In this document: positions 1-13,921 of the stretch, piece after piece | Position numbering within the stretch: the first letter of the stretch is position 1 | Layout of the letters: every line of letters begins with the position of its first letter | Assembly: GCA_037954235.1 (NCBI GenBank) | Contig: JBBMOA010000008.1 | Location: forward strand, 2,695,001 to 2,759,000 | DNA: 64,000 nt | Origin: Aulostomus chinensis | Lineage: Eukaryota > Chordata > Actinopteri > Syngnathiformes > Aulostomidae | Direction of reading: 5' to 3' | The notes under the pieces: generated by a model | Database searches by the model: none | The model's input: the letters and a program-made list of their open reading frames with translations, nothing else | Told to the model about the DNA's origin: nothing | Made by a program: the position numbers and the translations under genes

Positions 1-1570
1 TGCTTGGATTCAGGCAAAGGTGCAGCGCCCAAGTCCTCACGTGGCACTGAGGGACTTCTGTCTGCAGGCCAAGGCTGCTGCTTCAGCAGCAATGTTGGGA
101 GACATTTCAAAATAAGTGACAGTCTTGATGAAGTTCGGATATTGAAATGATAAATTGATGCTATAAATTTCATCATACAATCTGAAATGTAAACGACACT
201 TCAATTGTGCAAATACGGGGGAACTCTGAGAGCCACGATGTTGCGATGGAGCCGCAGGACCGATCAGCTGGTCGCCATCTTCCTTTCTTTCCCTCTGTAC
301 CTTAAAGGTGTGGTTATGAGACTTGAAGCCATATAGCAACATTTATTGATATTTTTTTGCAGTAACAATATAAATATGACATCAAATAACATAAAACACT
401 ATATTTTTTGTCCATCAGCATTCAGTCGTGAGAGCCGTGTGAACACAAACATCGACCCAAAGAAATAATGCTTAATCATCAGGTTTGGTCCGGAACGTTG
501 AAATGTCTTTGGAATTAGAATCAGATTCACAAACTGATTCAAAACAGAAACTCTATAATACTAAATACTTTATGAAGATAGTAATACTTATTAATTTGCC
601 TCCAACATGTAATTTGTAATGATATATCTTGGCTAATATGCAATAGCACAACCCTGCTGTACATCACAACATGAATTTTTCTTTTCAGTTCCAGATTATT
701 TCTGATGTTTAATCTTTGATTGTGGTCTGAATCGTAAAGATTAAATAGTAAATGGTCAAAAAGAAATGGTCTTTCGGATGATCATGAGATTCCTAACTTT
801 CCTACAGTCCTTGAACCGATCATGTTGGAAGTGCTCTGCTGTCTGCTGCTTTCTGAATCAAGCTTCTTTTTTATCACTGGATTCTTCATTGTAGTTTGTG
901 TCGAAATGAATTTTGTTGCTTAGAGTTAAGGAAATCTGTTATAGCTTGCCTTAAAAAATGTATTTCATTTTCCTTTGTTTTGATCTGTTAGCTTTTAACT
1001 GTTCTTCCAAAGACGTGTTGCGCTCTCTGCAGATCTCCTCATGATTGCGCTGCTTCCATCGAGGTGCAGGACCTGATATCTCAGAAGAAAATGAGTCCAC
1101 AGTAGGAATGTAAAAACTGCCAGGGGTTCAGAGGGTTAAAGATGCAACCTGCCACGAAGTTGAACTCAAGGTCCTAATAAATCTGCAGCTGAAATTGCAC
1201 AGAGCTGACATAAATAGATGTGAATGAGCAGGATAATAGAGGCCTATTTTCCATTAAGATGGCACAGAAGCCTTCTGGAAACTGTCTGCAAGTTGCTATT
1301 AGCTCGAAAAGGTCAGGTGGGCTTCTTTCACAAGATGTGTATTCATTTCTTTTTTTCCTCCCAAACTATTCTTTTAATCAAAGAATTGGTCCCATAAGTG
1401 GCAAAAATATTACACCTGGTCCAATAGCTATGGAAATCATGTCAGTGTTGGAGACATGGCCTTTCCTGAAGGACCCTGAGGACCCGGCAGTCACAATACA
1501 GCCTGAGCTGTCAATCTAAGCCTCGCCTTCTGAGTCACATATCAGAATTCCTCCACCTCGTACCCGAGAT
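1..1570. other. Non-coding stretch, nothing recognised
   Basis: AT-rich single-copy-looking DNA. The open frames here are short, lack domain-like composition and show no recognisable motif. No RNA gene or mobile-element signature was seen. A short imperfect AC tract lies at its right edge near 1570-1590. Confidence 0.5.
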
Positions 1571-1718
1571 ACACACACACAACACACACACTCAAGGTTA
1601 CACCTTAATTTACACATGGTCAGCAAGAAAGGCATACAAAACCATACACCAGCTGATTATTATATAACATAAAGCATTCTTAATGGCAATATGATCTTTT
1701 TGTATGCCCGCCAGCCAT

Positions 1719-1720
<2 letters not shown>

Positions 1721-1780
<60 letters not shown>
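1721..1780. repeat. (AC)n microsatellite with (AT)n tail
   Basis: An uninterrupted AC dinucleotide run of about 50 bases passes directly into a short AT run. The cysteine/valine-rich frame through it on the minus strand is a translation of the repeat and not a gene. Confidence 0.97.
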
Positions 1781-4700
1781 GAAGAAAGACGTCTGCATTC
1801 CAGCAAACGTGGATATGCAGTGCCACTACTGTTTCTGAGAAATACCCAGACGACTGCTAATCTTTGAGGACTGGTTCAGATCTGATGGTGCCACCTGCAA
1901 ATCCCAAGCTAAATTGCTTGGTGATTTACCCCCCAGCTTGAAGAACTCTGGGAGGGCAGAGTGGAAAAGTTCACCTGCTTCCATCCGGGTAAATGTTTTC
2001 CCAGCATGCACTCCCAGCAGGCCTCTGGCGCTTCAGGTTTATCAGGATGATATTAAACATCAGCGTTTCTTATTGCTGTTGAATTTCTGATGAAGCCCGA
2101 GCTTGAGGACAGAGCCTGAATATGCTGAATATGTCTCAAGATGATCCTCACAAATGAACAACACTTTTATGATTTTTCAAACTACACCGCGGATGCATGA
2201 CTTCAACACCACTGTTAGCTTAGCGCTACCATGTCGGAGTAGCCATTTAAGACACATAAAAGGCTGTGAAATGTGCAGATGTGGCGTGTGACAGAGGAAT
2301 GGAATAAAACAGACATGGCCGTTGTTTGAGATACCAGAACCAACTCAGGGTAGTTTTCTGCAGAGCCTGAGGTAAGTAGCATCCTTGTTAGCGTGACTGT
2401 GTGGTCATGCTGATCAGCGTGTCATTTCATGCTACTTTTGTGTTAGTGTGCCGTTGGTCAGACTGTAGAGGCGGTCCCATTGTGAGGTGATCATCTCATA
2501 CGTCTGACATTTAAAGCAGGCTGTCTTTAATTGCAACACTGTGATAATGGCCGTCTTTGAACCTCTCACAGTGGGACGTAGGACCCCTGTTTGCTGTTGC
2601 AACCAAAGATATCGCCGCCATACTCATCTTTTGTTTGCGGTCGCCAAACTGCAGTGTAAACTGGGCCGTAGCTGTCAGCTGATTAGCCACCAACAGCATT
2701 GGTTCAGGTTGCTTGTTTTGGATGTCTGGATTGGTGTGTGGATTTTGCGCACTGTGCATGCGTCTATGGGTGGTCACTCTTGCACTGTTGGGTCCTGAGA
2801 GGGTTGAACTTCTGCATCCCTCTGCCACATTTGTCCACGTTCACTTGAATCTCAGAGACATTCTCAAGCTAACTGCAGGCTGGATGTGATGTGGGTTTGT
2901 GGTGAGAATGGAACCAGAAGTCATCTTGTGTCCAGAAATGAAAAGAAAGCACATCATGTTAATTGCATTTTCCACCTCATATTATTCATGATTTGCTTTT
3001 GCAAACCTACTAATAAACCTGTGAAGACTCAGATTCCTTCAGTTAAACTCAAAATATGCAGTGTTAATATGAGAAATGTTTCACTCATTCAGGCTTTATA
3101 GTGTCCATCAAAACATTACCTTCTTTTTTGAATGCTGTTCTAGTTGGATTATGTTTGCTTTCATTGGCATTGTGCTCTCAGGATGTCACGCAGCCACCAA
3201 CCACCCTCGGCCGTTCACCGACATGCTGTTTATTTCACTGTGTGAAAGTCCTACTCCAAAACACCCGTGAATTCAAAGAGAATATTTTCAAGAATATATT
3301 TTGAACATATTTTTGTTCCTCTGGGGTGTTGCAAGTGTTAATCCAGACCAAATAGATCCTTGCATCATTGGCAAATGCATACTTTATTAATGCAATAGAA
3401 AGAATATTAAGAAGTGGCTAAAATAGGCTCTGTGTACAGTACAGTACGCTAAATTTCAAATTCTCGTGCCAAAGTGAAATATTTCTTCACATTATGAGTG
3501 CAGGCCAAAAGTGGGTCATAGGCCTTGTTTTTGTTGGGTCCCACCATCACAAGAAAGGGTCCTAATGAGCTTGAGGCCAAGGGAGAAGCTAAATTATTCC
3601 ATTTCTGTCCCAGGCTGAGAAAGTTTAAAGACCCCCCACAGTAGGGGATTTTCGAATAGCCCCCTCCTGTGAGTCTTCAAATAGTGCACCCGTCAAATGG
3701 CTTGGCTTGGGATGGAGTTCATCAAACAGAGGGTAGCCCTCTATTCCACTTAGATATTCAAGGCAATTCTGTCCTATCCTCATTGTCCTCATTGCTGCAG
3801 GCCTTTAATGATGGGTCAGGACAGAAAAAACTGGGTCACTGGATTTTTGGAGGAGGCTCCCAACATGACTTGAGTGTTTTCTATAAGTGCTTGGTTCCAG
3901 CGTGACAGCAGGACTGTGCTAGCAGGTCTTCACAGCCACCGTGGCTCAGAGTAAGCAGAGGGACCGAACACTCTACTTAACAGACTGTAGACTTGCCTCA
4001 GGGTTATTTATTAATTACACATGACAGTAAATTAACATGTGACGCAGCCACAGATTCAAAGGCCAGGAGTGGAGGGTAGATTAGGATGGATCATTGGCAG
4101 ATATTTAATGTCACATCCTAACTGTTGGCTGTGAATGAGCCCTGCATGTGTAAATATGCAGCAGTTCTCCCGTGGAGTCTTCGTGTTGCATCCACAGACG
4201 CTCACGAGCCACAAAGATGTTTGCATTTCTGGTGATATATGGCAGTTATGGCACGTCCCCATGTTTCCTTTTGACACTCTTGCTTCAACTTCTCCAGGAG
4301 CAGCTTAATAATGGAATAAAGTGGTGCTGCTCTTCGTAAAAACAAATGGTGCAGTGATGGAATGGTTCTGCAGGCTCATGTTGTGGCTGCAGGTTGAATA
4401 TTAAGCTTGTACGTAGTTGTTGTTGGTGTTGTTGTTGTTATTGTATTAGTCAATTATTTCCACTTTATAAGTGAGATTTTTTGTATTTAAGCCTAACAAA
4501 CTAACTTCCCTGCCAGAATTAATTTGTTTTCTTTTGTATTGTTTGAGATTTTCAATCATTTGTCGACAGATTTGTGTAGTTAGAAGTCTGAGGAGCCAAA
4601 TTTTGAACACAGAGGGGATCTATGCCTCTCAGCCTGCAGGCCATGCAGGTTCTCTTACACACTTGCAGAGGGAGTCTGCAACCACATGTAAGTAAGTCTG

Positions 4701-7700
4701 AAACACTGGTTTTGTATGAATATCCGATTTAGCAAAACAGAAGAGTGGAATATAAAAGTTCGATGCCATGACTCAGTCCTCAGAGACACTGAAACACAAA
4801 AAGGAAAAGCTTTTAAGAGCACACTGCAAAACAATTAAAGAAACTAGCTTTTTAACGTTATTTATTTAGTTCCAGAGCTCCTGCCTGAGCAACAGGGAGT
4901 GGTGGTGTTGGATTCATTAATACCTTGCAATTAGAATATAATTGATTAGCCAGAGTATTTTGGGAGTTTAACATGTTTATATTTTATGGGCCTGGCCTGA
5001 TGTGAGTGTAAATTTTGGCCTTGAATGAGAAAAAGTGGAGAACCAGGGGTATAGGGAACCAGTCTAAATGTCATCCATGTCATTGCTCTCGCCAGAAGAA
5101 CATAATTTTCAGTTTATTCATGGTTTTAGATGACAATAGTGCAGCATAATTGCCTTTAAATGGTGCGTCCTTCCCTAAATACTGGCTGTTGAAACAGAAA
5201 CACAGAAATGCCGTGTTAACAGTGGCTGAATCTGCCCCAGACATCTAAAACACTGTCACTTGTCAGCTAAATACCGACTCATATTAACCCAGAACCTTCT
5301 CACACAGCTACACAATTGTTCCTCAGAACACACTGTAGGGCACCGCTGCCTTTGCACGGGTGCTTCGTTCACAGCAGAGACCCACCACAGACCAGTACAG
5401 CCTTCGGGCAAATATAAATCAATAAGCCATCAATCTGCAGAACTTGGGTGACGGTGAACATGGAGGCAGAGGTCAAACTCACTCGGCTTTGGGAAATAAG
5501 CTTTTAAGTTGTCACTACTGTGTCAGAGAAAAAGGTTCTGTTCATTCAGCGCAACGAAAGCTTTTTACACACCACAACCAGTCTCACTGTGGCCTTCATC
5601 CTCGCCTCCATCGGAGGGTACTGCAATAAACAGCCTCGCTCTAATGTTACTCTCCTTGCATTAATTAAACTTTGGCAGTAAATTGTTGTATCATCATCAA
5701 AAACCATGGCCTGTTTCATGGATAGAGTGAGAGCTGGAAGTTCTCTTCTGTACTGCGCCGTGAACAAACACTTGGAAATGTTTGATTCGGTTTCGTTCAG
5801 CCAGATGAAGAAATCGGCAGCACGTTCCTGTCTGTCGATGTTAACCCTGCTTCTTTGTTCTTTTGAGCAAAATGAACCCCTGAAGACGACGGTGGGTCTT
5901 TGAGACTTGTGACTCCAGCCATCCTGCGAAGAGACTGTCCAGGAGTTCTTGGTGGTGTAAAACACTCAGTATTTCATTCATAATGAGATGAACATGACCA
6001 AATGTTTGGGTTTTTTATTGGAAGTTAACAAAATTAGGACATTCCTATTAAAACCACCTCACAAAGTGCTAGTTATGCATCACCAGTGTTCAACAACACT
6101 AGTTTAGCTTTAGTAAAACTACATCTTAATTTCTGTGTCAAACATAAGCAAGGCACGCTCGCGCCGGCGCTGTGGTCTCCATTGCGGCGTCATAACACTG
6201 CAGGGTTACGGCTCATAAATTCAGGCTCTCCCTCTACAAACCGCTTCCTTTTGGTTTTTTTTAAAGCGCAATAAACAAACTGCGAGTATTGAATGCGACT
6301 CCATCAATCGGTAATGAAGTTGGTTTTTTATAATTCAATTAATTAAGTTTTTACAAAAAATATGTTTTCTGTGGCCCTGAATATACGAAAGTAAAGCACA
6401 CAGGATTTCTGCATGAACGCCTCCTCAATGTTTTGGTGTTTACCTCTTATTCTGTGATCGCATTTGTCTTTTTTGTTTGTTTTTTTTAATTAAAGTACAT
6501 TAAGTGGCCTACAATACAGTGGTGACAGGGGGATATTTCACGTGTATTTTAGCAAATTGATGGAGCTCTAAATAGATGTGCAATTATCACAGCTTGGAAG
6601 TTGAGACACTAGAATTGTTGTCAGTGCTGCCTCAAGCTCTTGGATTTAGTCCTCATAACTGCTAGTAACTTCACCCAAAAAAGGCATCATTGGTGTGTTT
6701 CTGGGTGGACCGAGAATGTCTGCAGCTCGCTCCCAGTGATAAACTCCAACTTTGTTTGTCCATGTACAGACCAGATAGAAGACAATACTACAGAAATCAT
6801 ATCATCCTCCTCTGGTGGACAGAGATACAGGCTTGGGCTTCCTGGTTTCCAGCAGGGGAACAACAAGGACAGAAAACAGGAGGCAGCTATTTAATAGGTG
6901 GGATGCAACGATGTGGGTGGACCTGAGATCACATGCGTTCATCCCTCAGGTTGATCACCAGGCTGTGGGAAGGCAAGGAAAACGAGAGCAGCAGGAGGAA
7001 CGAGTGGAACTTTTCTGAAAGTAATGCAGCGCTCGCTCTGCCAACAATTAAACTCTGACTTTTTAAGCTGTATAAGTGAATTAGTGGTCAGAAAACCATG
7101 AATAAACACGAGTGATAAATACAAAATCTGTTACATGTGTTTAATCGCTATAGCATCACCATGGTAACCAGTAACTGCAGTTGAAGCCTCTCAGCTGGTT
7201 CAAATCAGCTGTTTAGACGACTTTTCTGATCGTTGCCAAACACCGACTTGACATTTCTGCCAACCTCAGCTCTCACAGAGACAGTGACTGGATCTGAAAT
7301 GACACTTGACGCCTTCCTCAAACCGCCCCGATCACTGGCCTCCCAATGAGGTCACACTCGCCACCACTAGGGGGCGTAAAATATTTGAAACACCTTCACT
7401 GCTTTCTCTTGGAGACAGGAAGAAGCTGTCGCCATGGTTCCATCAGGCCTGTGATAAAGGAACTATGACATGAAAAGGAGTTTTGCCTGACCACATCTAA
7501 CACTCGTCATAGATGCACGACAAAACAGTGAATTGTTACACTGAGGCCCGATGGCGCTGGTGGAGTGCACGCTTGCTGATGAAGGTTTTTTCTTTCCTCC
7601 ACTCCCCCACTTCTCCACTTGGTTTTGAATGGCCTCTAATGATGCAGACCCTCGACGGGAACACACGCACACACACTGATGCGGCATATATGGGGATGGG

Positions 7701-8190
7701 TTTTAGAAAGGATCATGCTCAAAGACAGGTGTCTGTAAACCGGGGGTCATAAACTGTGCAGACGCACATTTTTATAGACACATTTGTAGACACTTACAAT
7801 AATTTCTCAATAAATATTAACCTGGACCATGGTGGATGTCTGAGCCCTCTGAGTGCTGCAGATACTGTACGTGAACATTTGTGTGTGAGTGTGTGTGTTT
7901 GTGTGTTTTGTGTATTCCAGAATACTGCAGTGTCAGTGTCTACATCATCATTATTATTACAGAATACTTTAGAAATTGCAGTGTCAGGGACTTAAAAAGC
8001 GATTTTGCTGCCTTTGTCTGGGCAGAGTTGGGAGCATTTTCTCTGTATTAACACCCAGTTTTATGGATATTGATATAGAGACAGCATGTGTGAGGAAACA
8101 GTAGAACTGCCATAACGATGACAGAAACCAGTGTACCTGACAATGGAAAGCTGGTGATAGAGGAGATGAACTGCCGTGGAGAACAAAAGG
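1781..8190. other. Non-coding stretch, nothing recognised
   Basis: About 6.4 kb without a credible gene. The longest open frame (minus strand, 5546-5965, 139 codons) has no recognisable domain and no flanking coding signal. A short interrupted GT-rich tract sits near 7880-7912. Several AT-rich patches contain homeodomain-type cores (for example 4910-4960, with ATTAGAATATAATTGATTAG), which could be regulatory but are not diagnostic. Confidence 0.45.
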
Positions 8191-8191
8191 C

Positions 8192-8314
8192 TGTGTGCAT
8201 GCGTGTGAGCGTGCGTGCGTGTGTGTGTGTGTGTGCGTGCGTGTGAGCGTGCGTGCGCGTGTGTGTGTGTGCGTGCGCGTGTGTGTGTGTGTGTGTGTGC
8301 GTGCGTGTGTGTGT
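8192..8314. repeat. Compound (GT)n/(GC) microsatellite
   Basis: About 120 bases of alternating purine-pyrimidine sequence, mainly GT with scattered GC steps. It produces histidine/threonine-rich and cysteine/valine-rich open frames on the two strands that should be ignored. Its strict alternation is of the type able to adopt Z-DNA. Confidence 0.97.
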
Positions 8315-9750
8315 AAATGACTCTATCTTGCCTCCCATCCTCTTTTATTTTCCATATAAAAGTGTGCAGTCAGCAGGACTTAGTGTGGATTCCCCAGCTT
8401 GGATAGTTTTCTCCCCAGACACACACACACACTGCCCCGGAAGGCAAAATCTGCCTGCTTGATATCGGCCATATTTCATGTAAATGTTGTTTACTGATGC
8501 CTCATTTTTCCTTCTTCCACATTGATTTTTTCCTCCTGTACCCCACCCCCCTACCCTCCACCCCCATGCCAAAGCCACTGTCATAATATAATCCTTAGAT
8601 GTATTAGCTCAGTTTGGCCAGGGCTGCAGTGATTTAGCTCAGGTTTTCTGTTTTTGAGTTGTTGTATCAACCCGTCTTCCTATTTTGGCTTCCCTTTTTT
8701 TTTTTTTTTTTGGACATTTGTGCAATTCTTGCACTACAATGAACAAATATCCAACCAGTTCCTATTAAAACATTTTAATGCAAAACATTAGTGTTTAAAT
8801 CACTAACTTGAAATGTCAAGTTTGCTGTGCTATTCATCAGCATTTTAGTTTCAAAGACAGTGACTAATTGTTTGTTAATTTATTCATTATTCATAGATTT
8901 ATTCAATCAATATTATTTCAAATAAAACTTCTGTGAATCCTTTCATGTGCTCTCAAATACTAATAAAGTAGGGAAGTGCTTCAAAAGTTGTGTTGAACCG
9001 CTTTAGTTGAGGTCACTCACCCAAAATGTTTATTTATAACCAATTCAGCTTCTGTATCATCTCGGATTATAGTAAAAATAGGGGACCGAAAACAGGAGAC
9101 ATTGTAAATAACATCAAAAACCGAAGCTCTCAGTTCATTATCGGCACATGAAATATTTATTACAATTTTAAAACTGTAAAATTACAGACACCAGAGCAAA
9201 ATATATTTTATAACTCATCACCTCAAACAAACAGTGGCCTTAATCTTTCATTAATAAGACTGTGGATGTTTGCAGATTCACCCGTCCGTTTCTTCCTCTG
9301 AGTTAGTTTGTCCATCTCTGGATACTCTATGATTTGTGAGAAAATGACTTTGCCATGATTAACTGAAACCATGACACAAAGGATTCCATCAACAGGACCA
9401 CTAGATGCTCTGCCTTCATTGTTACTGGGGGTTGGAGATGTGATAGCCCCCTCTTTTATAAGGGCAGAAGAACTGACCTGGTCCCGACTGAGTTGTGAAG
9501 ATGTGTCTTATGGTTGCGTCCCTGTTTGTTTGTTTTTTCAAGGCTGCATGTGTACAGCCGTTTCTCAAGTCCAGCTCTGCCCCCACTCCAATCAACTCTT
9601 AGAAGTCCAGATCAATAACAGTATCTTTGAAAAATTACAACATATTTATTTACAATCATTTAGTATGTATTTAAGAGGAATCATGCCATGTTATGCACCA
9701 CTTCCACTCATTTCAGTGGTAGAACTGTTATCAGAACACAGATAACTTCA
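8315..9750. other. Non-coding stretch, nothing recognised
   Basis: Contains a poly-T run of about 16 bases near 8696-8711 and AT-rich sequence. A 124-codon frame at 9371-9745 has no recognisable domain. It directly precedes the decayed reverse-transcriptase fragment, so part of it may be older LINE sequence, but I could not align it. Confidence 0.4.
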
Positions 9751-9754
9751 AACT

Positions 9755-9910
9755 GAAAATGTATTGTCTGACGGGGACAGCTCCCTCTTTCTCTTCTCAT
9801 ACTTTATCTATGTGTGGGGTGCCACAGGGTTCGATCTCATCATCGATTTCATTTTTCTCTTTATTTATTTCCTGTTCTAGCTCGACCCCATATTCTTTTT
9901 CTTAATTGTT
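9755..9910 (+). pseudogene. LINE reverse-transcriptase fragment, decayed
   Basis: Bases 9813-9836 read C-G-V-P-Q-G-S-I in one frame, the conserved G-x-P-Q-G block of non-LTR retrotransposon reverse transcriptases. The following T-rich sequence, with phenylalanine/leucine codons and a ctcgaccccatattc segment, resembles the residues that follow this block in fish L2/CR1/Rex-type LINEs. The frame does not stay open upstream or downstream, and no other RT block could be traced, so this is a short dead relic. Family assignment within the LINEs is an inference from motif memory; a chance match is possible but unlikely given the length of the motif. Confidence 0.6.
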
Positions 9911-10888
9911 GTGTGTTTTGTTTTGTTTTTTACAGCTTTTATTGTTATAAGCTTTTATTTTGAAACTTTCCTGACATATTTTATTTTAAACTGCCTCCTT
10001 TTGCGTCTCTGCTGAGTTCCTAAGGGTCTTTGTCAAAAAATAACTACAAATTATATTCACAATAGTACAGTAGTCATTAGCTTTCATGACTGTGCTGAAG
10101 CCTAATTAAGGCCTTTAAAATATCATTAACATCACAGGGGGAAAAAATCATGTTCCACTGTTTGGTTTTATCTCCAAGCTCTATAAAAAGTCTGGAGTCA
10201 CACAAAAAAACAACAACAACAACAACAACAACCTTTGTGCGTTATCCACATTTTGGATCAAAGCTCATCTTCTGCACCCAAGCTACATCTTGCAAACCCA
10301 AACACTGGCAGCCGGTTTTCGGTGTGACCAACCCTCAGTGCCTCCTGGGTGGCTCTCTGCATCGGATCAATCGCTAAAACAGGTTTTGTGTTTCTCTTCA
10401 CTTTGCAAATGTGACTGGAAACCCCATCTTTGCTGGAGCTTGGTATTGTTTATTTCTTAAAATCACAGTCCCATCCTTAACCACGGAAAAGGATACCTTT
10501 CTTGTCCAATAATCGATGAGGAGGATGCAATTTAAAGCTTTAAATGGCCATGCTGTATCATAAATACAGCTGCGATGACTTCCAGTACTGCCAACACCAA
10601 AACACACAGCTCAGGACACAAACCTGCTGCCCAACAAGGTATTAGCCACATATGTGATTATGCTGCCCACAACTTGAATGCAGAATGAATGCAAAGTAAA
10701 TGCAACGGGTCCTGTGTGCAGAAAATCCTCAGAGGTGAGACACTAGCTAAATGCATCAGGATCAAGAGAGAGAAAAAAAGACTTGCATGATATACACACA
10801 CTCAGCTAAGAAAACACATTTAAGCCCCCCTGAAGGCAAGTCCAGTCAAGTTCATCTGGCACTAAACACATAGCCATTAGTAAACTGA

Positions 10889-10890
<2 letters not shown>
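9911..10890. other. Non-coding stretch with a short (CAA)n tract
   Basis: No gene is seen. A (CAA)n trinucleotide run lies at about 10208-10232. An AT-rich patch at 10080-10140 contains CTAATTAAGG and ATCATTAAC cores reminiscent of homeodomain sites. Confidence 0.45.

Positions 10891-10921
<31 letters not shown>
10891..10921. repeat. (GT)n microsatellite
   Basis: A perfect GT dinucleotide run of about 15 units, directly visible. Confidence 0.97.
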
Positions 10922-10922
<1 letters not shown>

Positions 10923-13319
10923 AAACTGCCCTGACTCAGGGACTTCCCTGAGTGATTTCAAACTTATTTTCATAGCCCTATGTGTCCATTTCCCTGTTTA
11001 CAGAACATTCCTTCGAGCCAACTAATCCCTGAAAGGTGACGCTAAGGATTGCGGAGTGTGTGCTCTAATTATACAGACAGACATAAAGCAGATTGTTGTT
11101 ATAAGATAGAGCTTCGAGCGAGCGAAGACAGAGAGAGAGAGAACCATCCACTTTTTCGTGTTAAGACATCTAATGTAAACCTTTTTGACTCCAGAAAGGG
11201 TCTCTTCAGAACAGATGTTGATGAAAACTGAATATGCTGTGGACACTGGAGGACTATGAGGTTACGGTTAGGCATTTAGTGGTGAGGGAAAGTGAACCAT
11301 GTTTGACAAAAGATGTGTGAGGGCTGTCTGAGGTAATTTCCTGAGTTTAGTCTGCGATGAAGATGCAAGAGCATGTATGCACACGGACTTTCTCTTCAAT
11401 TTCCTTTCCCCCACGTCCCTGATGTAAAAATGTTCAGTGTCAAGTGACATGTTGACTGATATACTATATCTTGTTTTATTTGATAATGGCCCTCTCCATA
11501 ATGTCACTATCTCAGTGCGCACAGATTGATTCCGTGTTGTGCAGTCGTGTAATGTAATGTACCTTCTTTGTTTTGACATTGTCTTCATCAGGTATTTGGG
11601 CATAAGGTGGACCAAGTGGTCAGATTCGTCTGAATTAATACCTGTTGTTGCCTTTTCCACTCAGATGCGTTGAATGTGATGTGACTGTTTTTTATTATAG
11701 ATAGAAAGATCATTTATCTTCAGGCAAATATAAGAAGTGCCGTTTGATCTCAGGCAGCTGGATGGGTGACGTGAGAAGTGACACAGCCGCTCTTGGTGGA
11801 AGGTCGGGGTTCATGTGTTGGGAAAGGGATGCAGAACATTGCTGTACAGTTTACACTGTGTTGTCTTCCTCTTAGTGGGTTGACCAGGTCCCCCTCAGAT
11901 TTGGTATGGCTCTGGATCTGGATCCGGTCTTTTCAGATCCTGGACTTTTTCCAAACTTCATGCTTGATGTAGGTCCCAAATTGAAGACATCCACAAGCTG
12001 AATTTAAAGGAACTGAGGATGTTGTAAAAGTCATGAGCGTTCTCTTCATGTAATATACAGCAACTTAATTTTAGTAACTCAGCGTTTTCTAGCGCCATCT
12101 CGTGGAGGAAGGAAATGATGTTTAGTCAATCATCCAAAATGCAAATATCATCAGATTTCACCTTCTCCTCGCTATAGAAAAACCACACACTGCAATGTGG
12201 CCAGAGGGCTTTGAGCTCCTCGCTGGTTGCAGCTTTAATTAGGGTCCAGCACCGAAGTTCCAGCAGGTGAAGGTGAACTTTGGTAAAAATGTGAACTTTT
12301 TGAGTGCTTCGTGGATGGAATGGACGACCAGATCCCTGACAGTCATAAAGTTTTCTCACAGAAGAGCTCAAGACAGACGCGCAGCGACGTCAACGTGCTG
12401 TGGGAGCCCCTCAAAAAAGCGGTTCCCCGTGATTTCATGTGCCGTTTTTCTTCAGATGGTGTGGAGGAATCCTTGTAACTACAAATACCTGATGCATGAA
12501 GTTAATTTGTCATACCTGCACTTTTTAAAAAGTATCTAAAACTAAGGGGCAAAGTACCTCTCACCTGGACCCATGGCACCTGCTCAGTGACTGTCCTCTC
12601 TCACCACTGCAAGCCAAAATGATGACTTTGAAAACAAGACCTTTCATATTCTCATTAGTCGGCGAGCGGGAGCATTTCTGAGCGCTGTGTCTCAATGGCT
12701 TCTGTTCAGCGGGGCACACTGCATTTTCAAGCCCACGGCTCTGTGAGGTATCCACTCCTGTAGGAAAAGGCAAAAGCTAAATTTTCCCTGGCTGCGAGGA
12801 ACAAAGACATGATATCAAATGGTAATGTTGTAACAGCTGGTAGAAACTATCAAAATGTCCCTGGACATTTCCACAAAATGTAGATAATGACCTGGAAGGT
12901 ATTCATTTAAACGGCATGGTCAGTCTTAGAGCTGCACGCACGCTGTCGCTGCACGCGCATGCAGGCAGGTGAATGGAGAGGAAACTGTGTCGGAGTTGGT
13001 AAGACACAAGGACATGGTTTGTGCCTGGGGAGAGAACAGAGACAGACATATTAAGACAGTGATGGAAAGGAGACAGAACAATGCAGGTACAGAGGTATGA
13101 CATTGGGCTGTCCTAACGCTTCTCCAGTCATGTGGAAGTGTCAGAGTCTGTCCCAGAGTTAGAGGGAGTGTTTACTGTCACATTGGAAACACCGTAGATT
13201 ACACACACCAGGACAATAGCTTTTGCATACTTGTGTGCAGATGACAGACGGGGATTCATGCACATCGTTGAGTGCACATTGGCAATGAATGTACATAAGA
13301 GCATAACCCTTATCTGAAG

Positions 13320-13321
<2 letters not shown>
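10922..13321. other. Non-coding stretch, nothing recognised
   Basis: About 2.4 kb with only short open frames of non-protein-like composition (including a 130-codon minus-strand frame at 11268-11660 with no recognisable domain). No RNA gene or repeat family was recognised. Confidence 0.45.

Positions 13322-13353
<32 letters not shown>
13322..13353. repeat. (AC)n microsatellite
   Basis: A perfect AC run of 16 units. It is the first of four simple-repeat tracts packed into 13.3-13.9 kb. Confidence 0.97.
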
Positions 13354-13355
<2 letters not shown>

Positions 13356-13449
13356 ACAGTGACACAGAGAGAGGTTTCGCTTGAATACACACCTGTCCTT
13401 TCGCTCTATGGAACACAGCACACAGACTGACCACAGGCCATGCTCTGTT

Positions 13450-13451
<2 letters not shown>

Positions 13452-13520
<69 letters not shown>
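13452..13520. repeat. Long (GT)n microsatellite
   Basis: About 34 uninterrupted GT units, one of the longest perfect dinucleotide tracts in the window and likely to be highly length-polymorphic. Confidence 0.98.
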
Positions 13521-13521
<1 letters not shown>

Positions 13522-13669
13522 AAAAGGGCTCCAGGGTATTCATGTACACAGACAACTCCTCACAGGCTAGAAGTCCTGTACAACAGCCTTCCCCACTTTC
13601 CACTCCTCTGTGCCTTTTCTCCTATTCATTCATTTTTTCCACTCCATTTTCATTCTTACTTTCTCCATC

Positions 13670-13672
13670 CTC

Positions 13673-13728
<56 letters not shown>
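13670..13728. repeat. (CT)n microsatellite
   Basis: A nearly perfect polypyrimidine CT run with one G interruption near 13685. It is preceded by T/C-rich sequence, so the polypyrimidine strand bias extends over about 110 bases. Confidence 0.97.
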
Positions 13729-13729
<1 letters not shown>

Positions 13730-13900
13730 CTTGGGGTTTTCTCACTTTTGACCCATAGGAGGAATAAATCTGCATTATTTTCCTTTGGAAATGTCCCCTG
13801 ATGTGGTGTGTCAGTGTGTCAGTGAGTCAGATTGTGGTGTGTCAGCGGGTCTTTCAGTGTTTGCCTGTGGACACACACACGTGCATGCATAAGTGAATGC

Positions 13901-13921
13901 AAGTGTGTGTGTGTGTGTGTT
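13901..13921. repeat. Short (GT)n tract
   Basis: A perfect GT run of about ten units, preceded by an ACAC patch and a GTGCATGCAT sequence. Confidence 0.9.

Noticed and set aside
5546..5965. A 139-codon minus-strand frame containing VFDDDTTIYC, reminiscent of the RT catalytic YADDT motif.
   Set aside because: Neither the upstream G-x-P-Q-G block nor any other RT segment is present on that strand at the expected distance. The match is short and probably chance.
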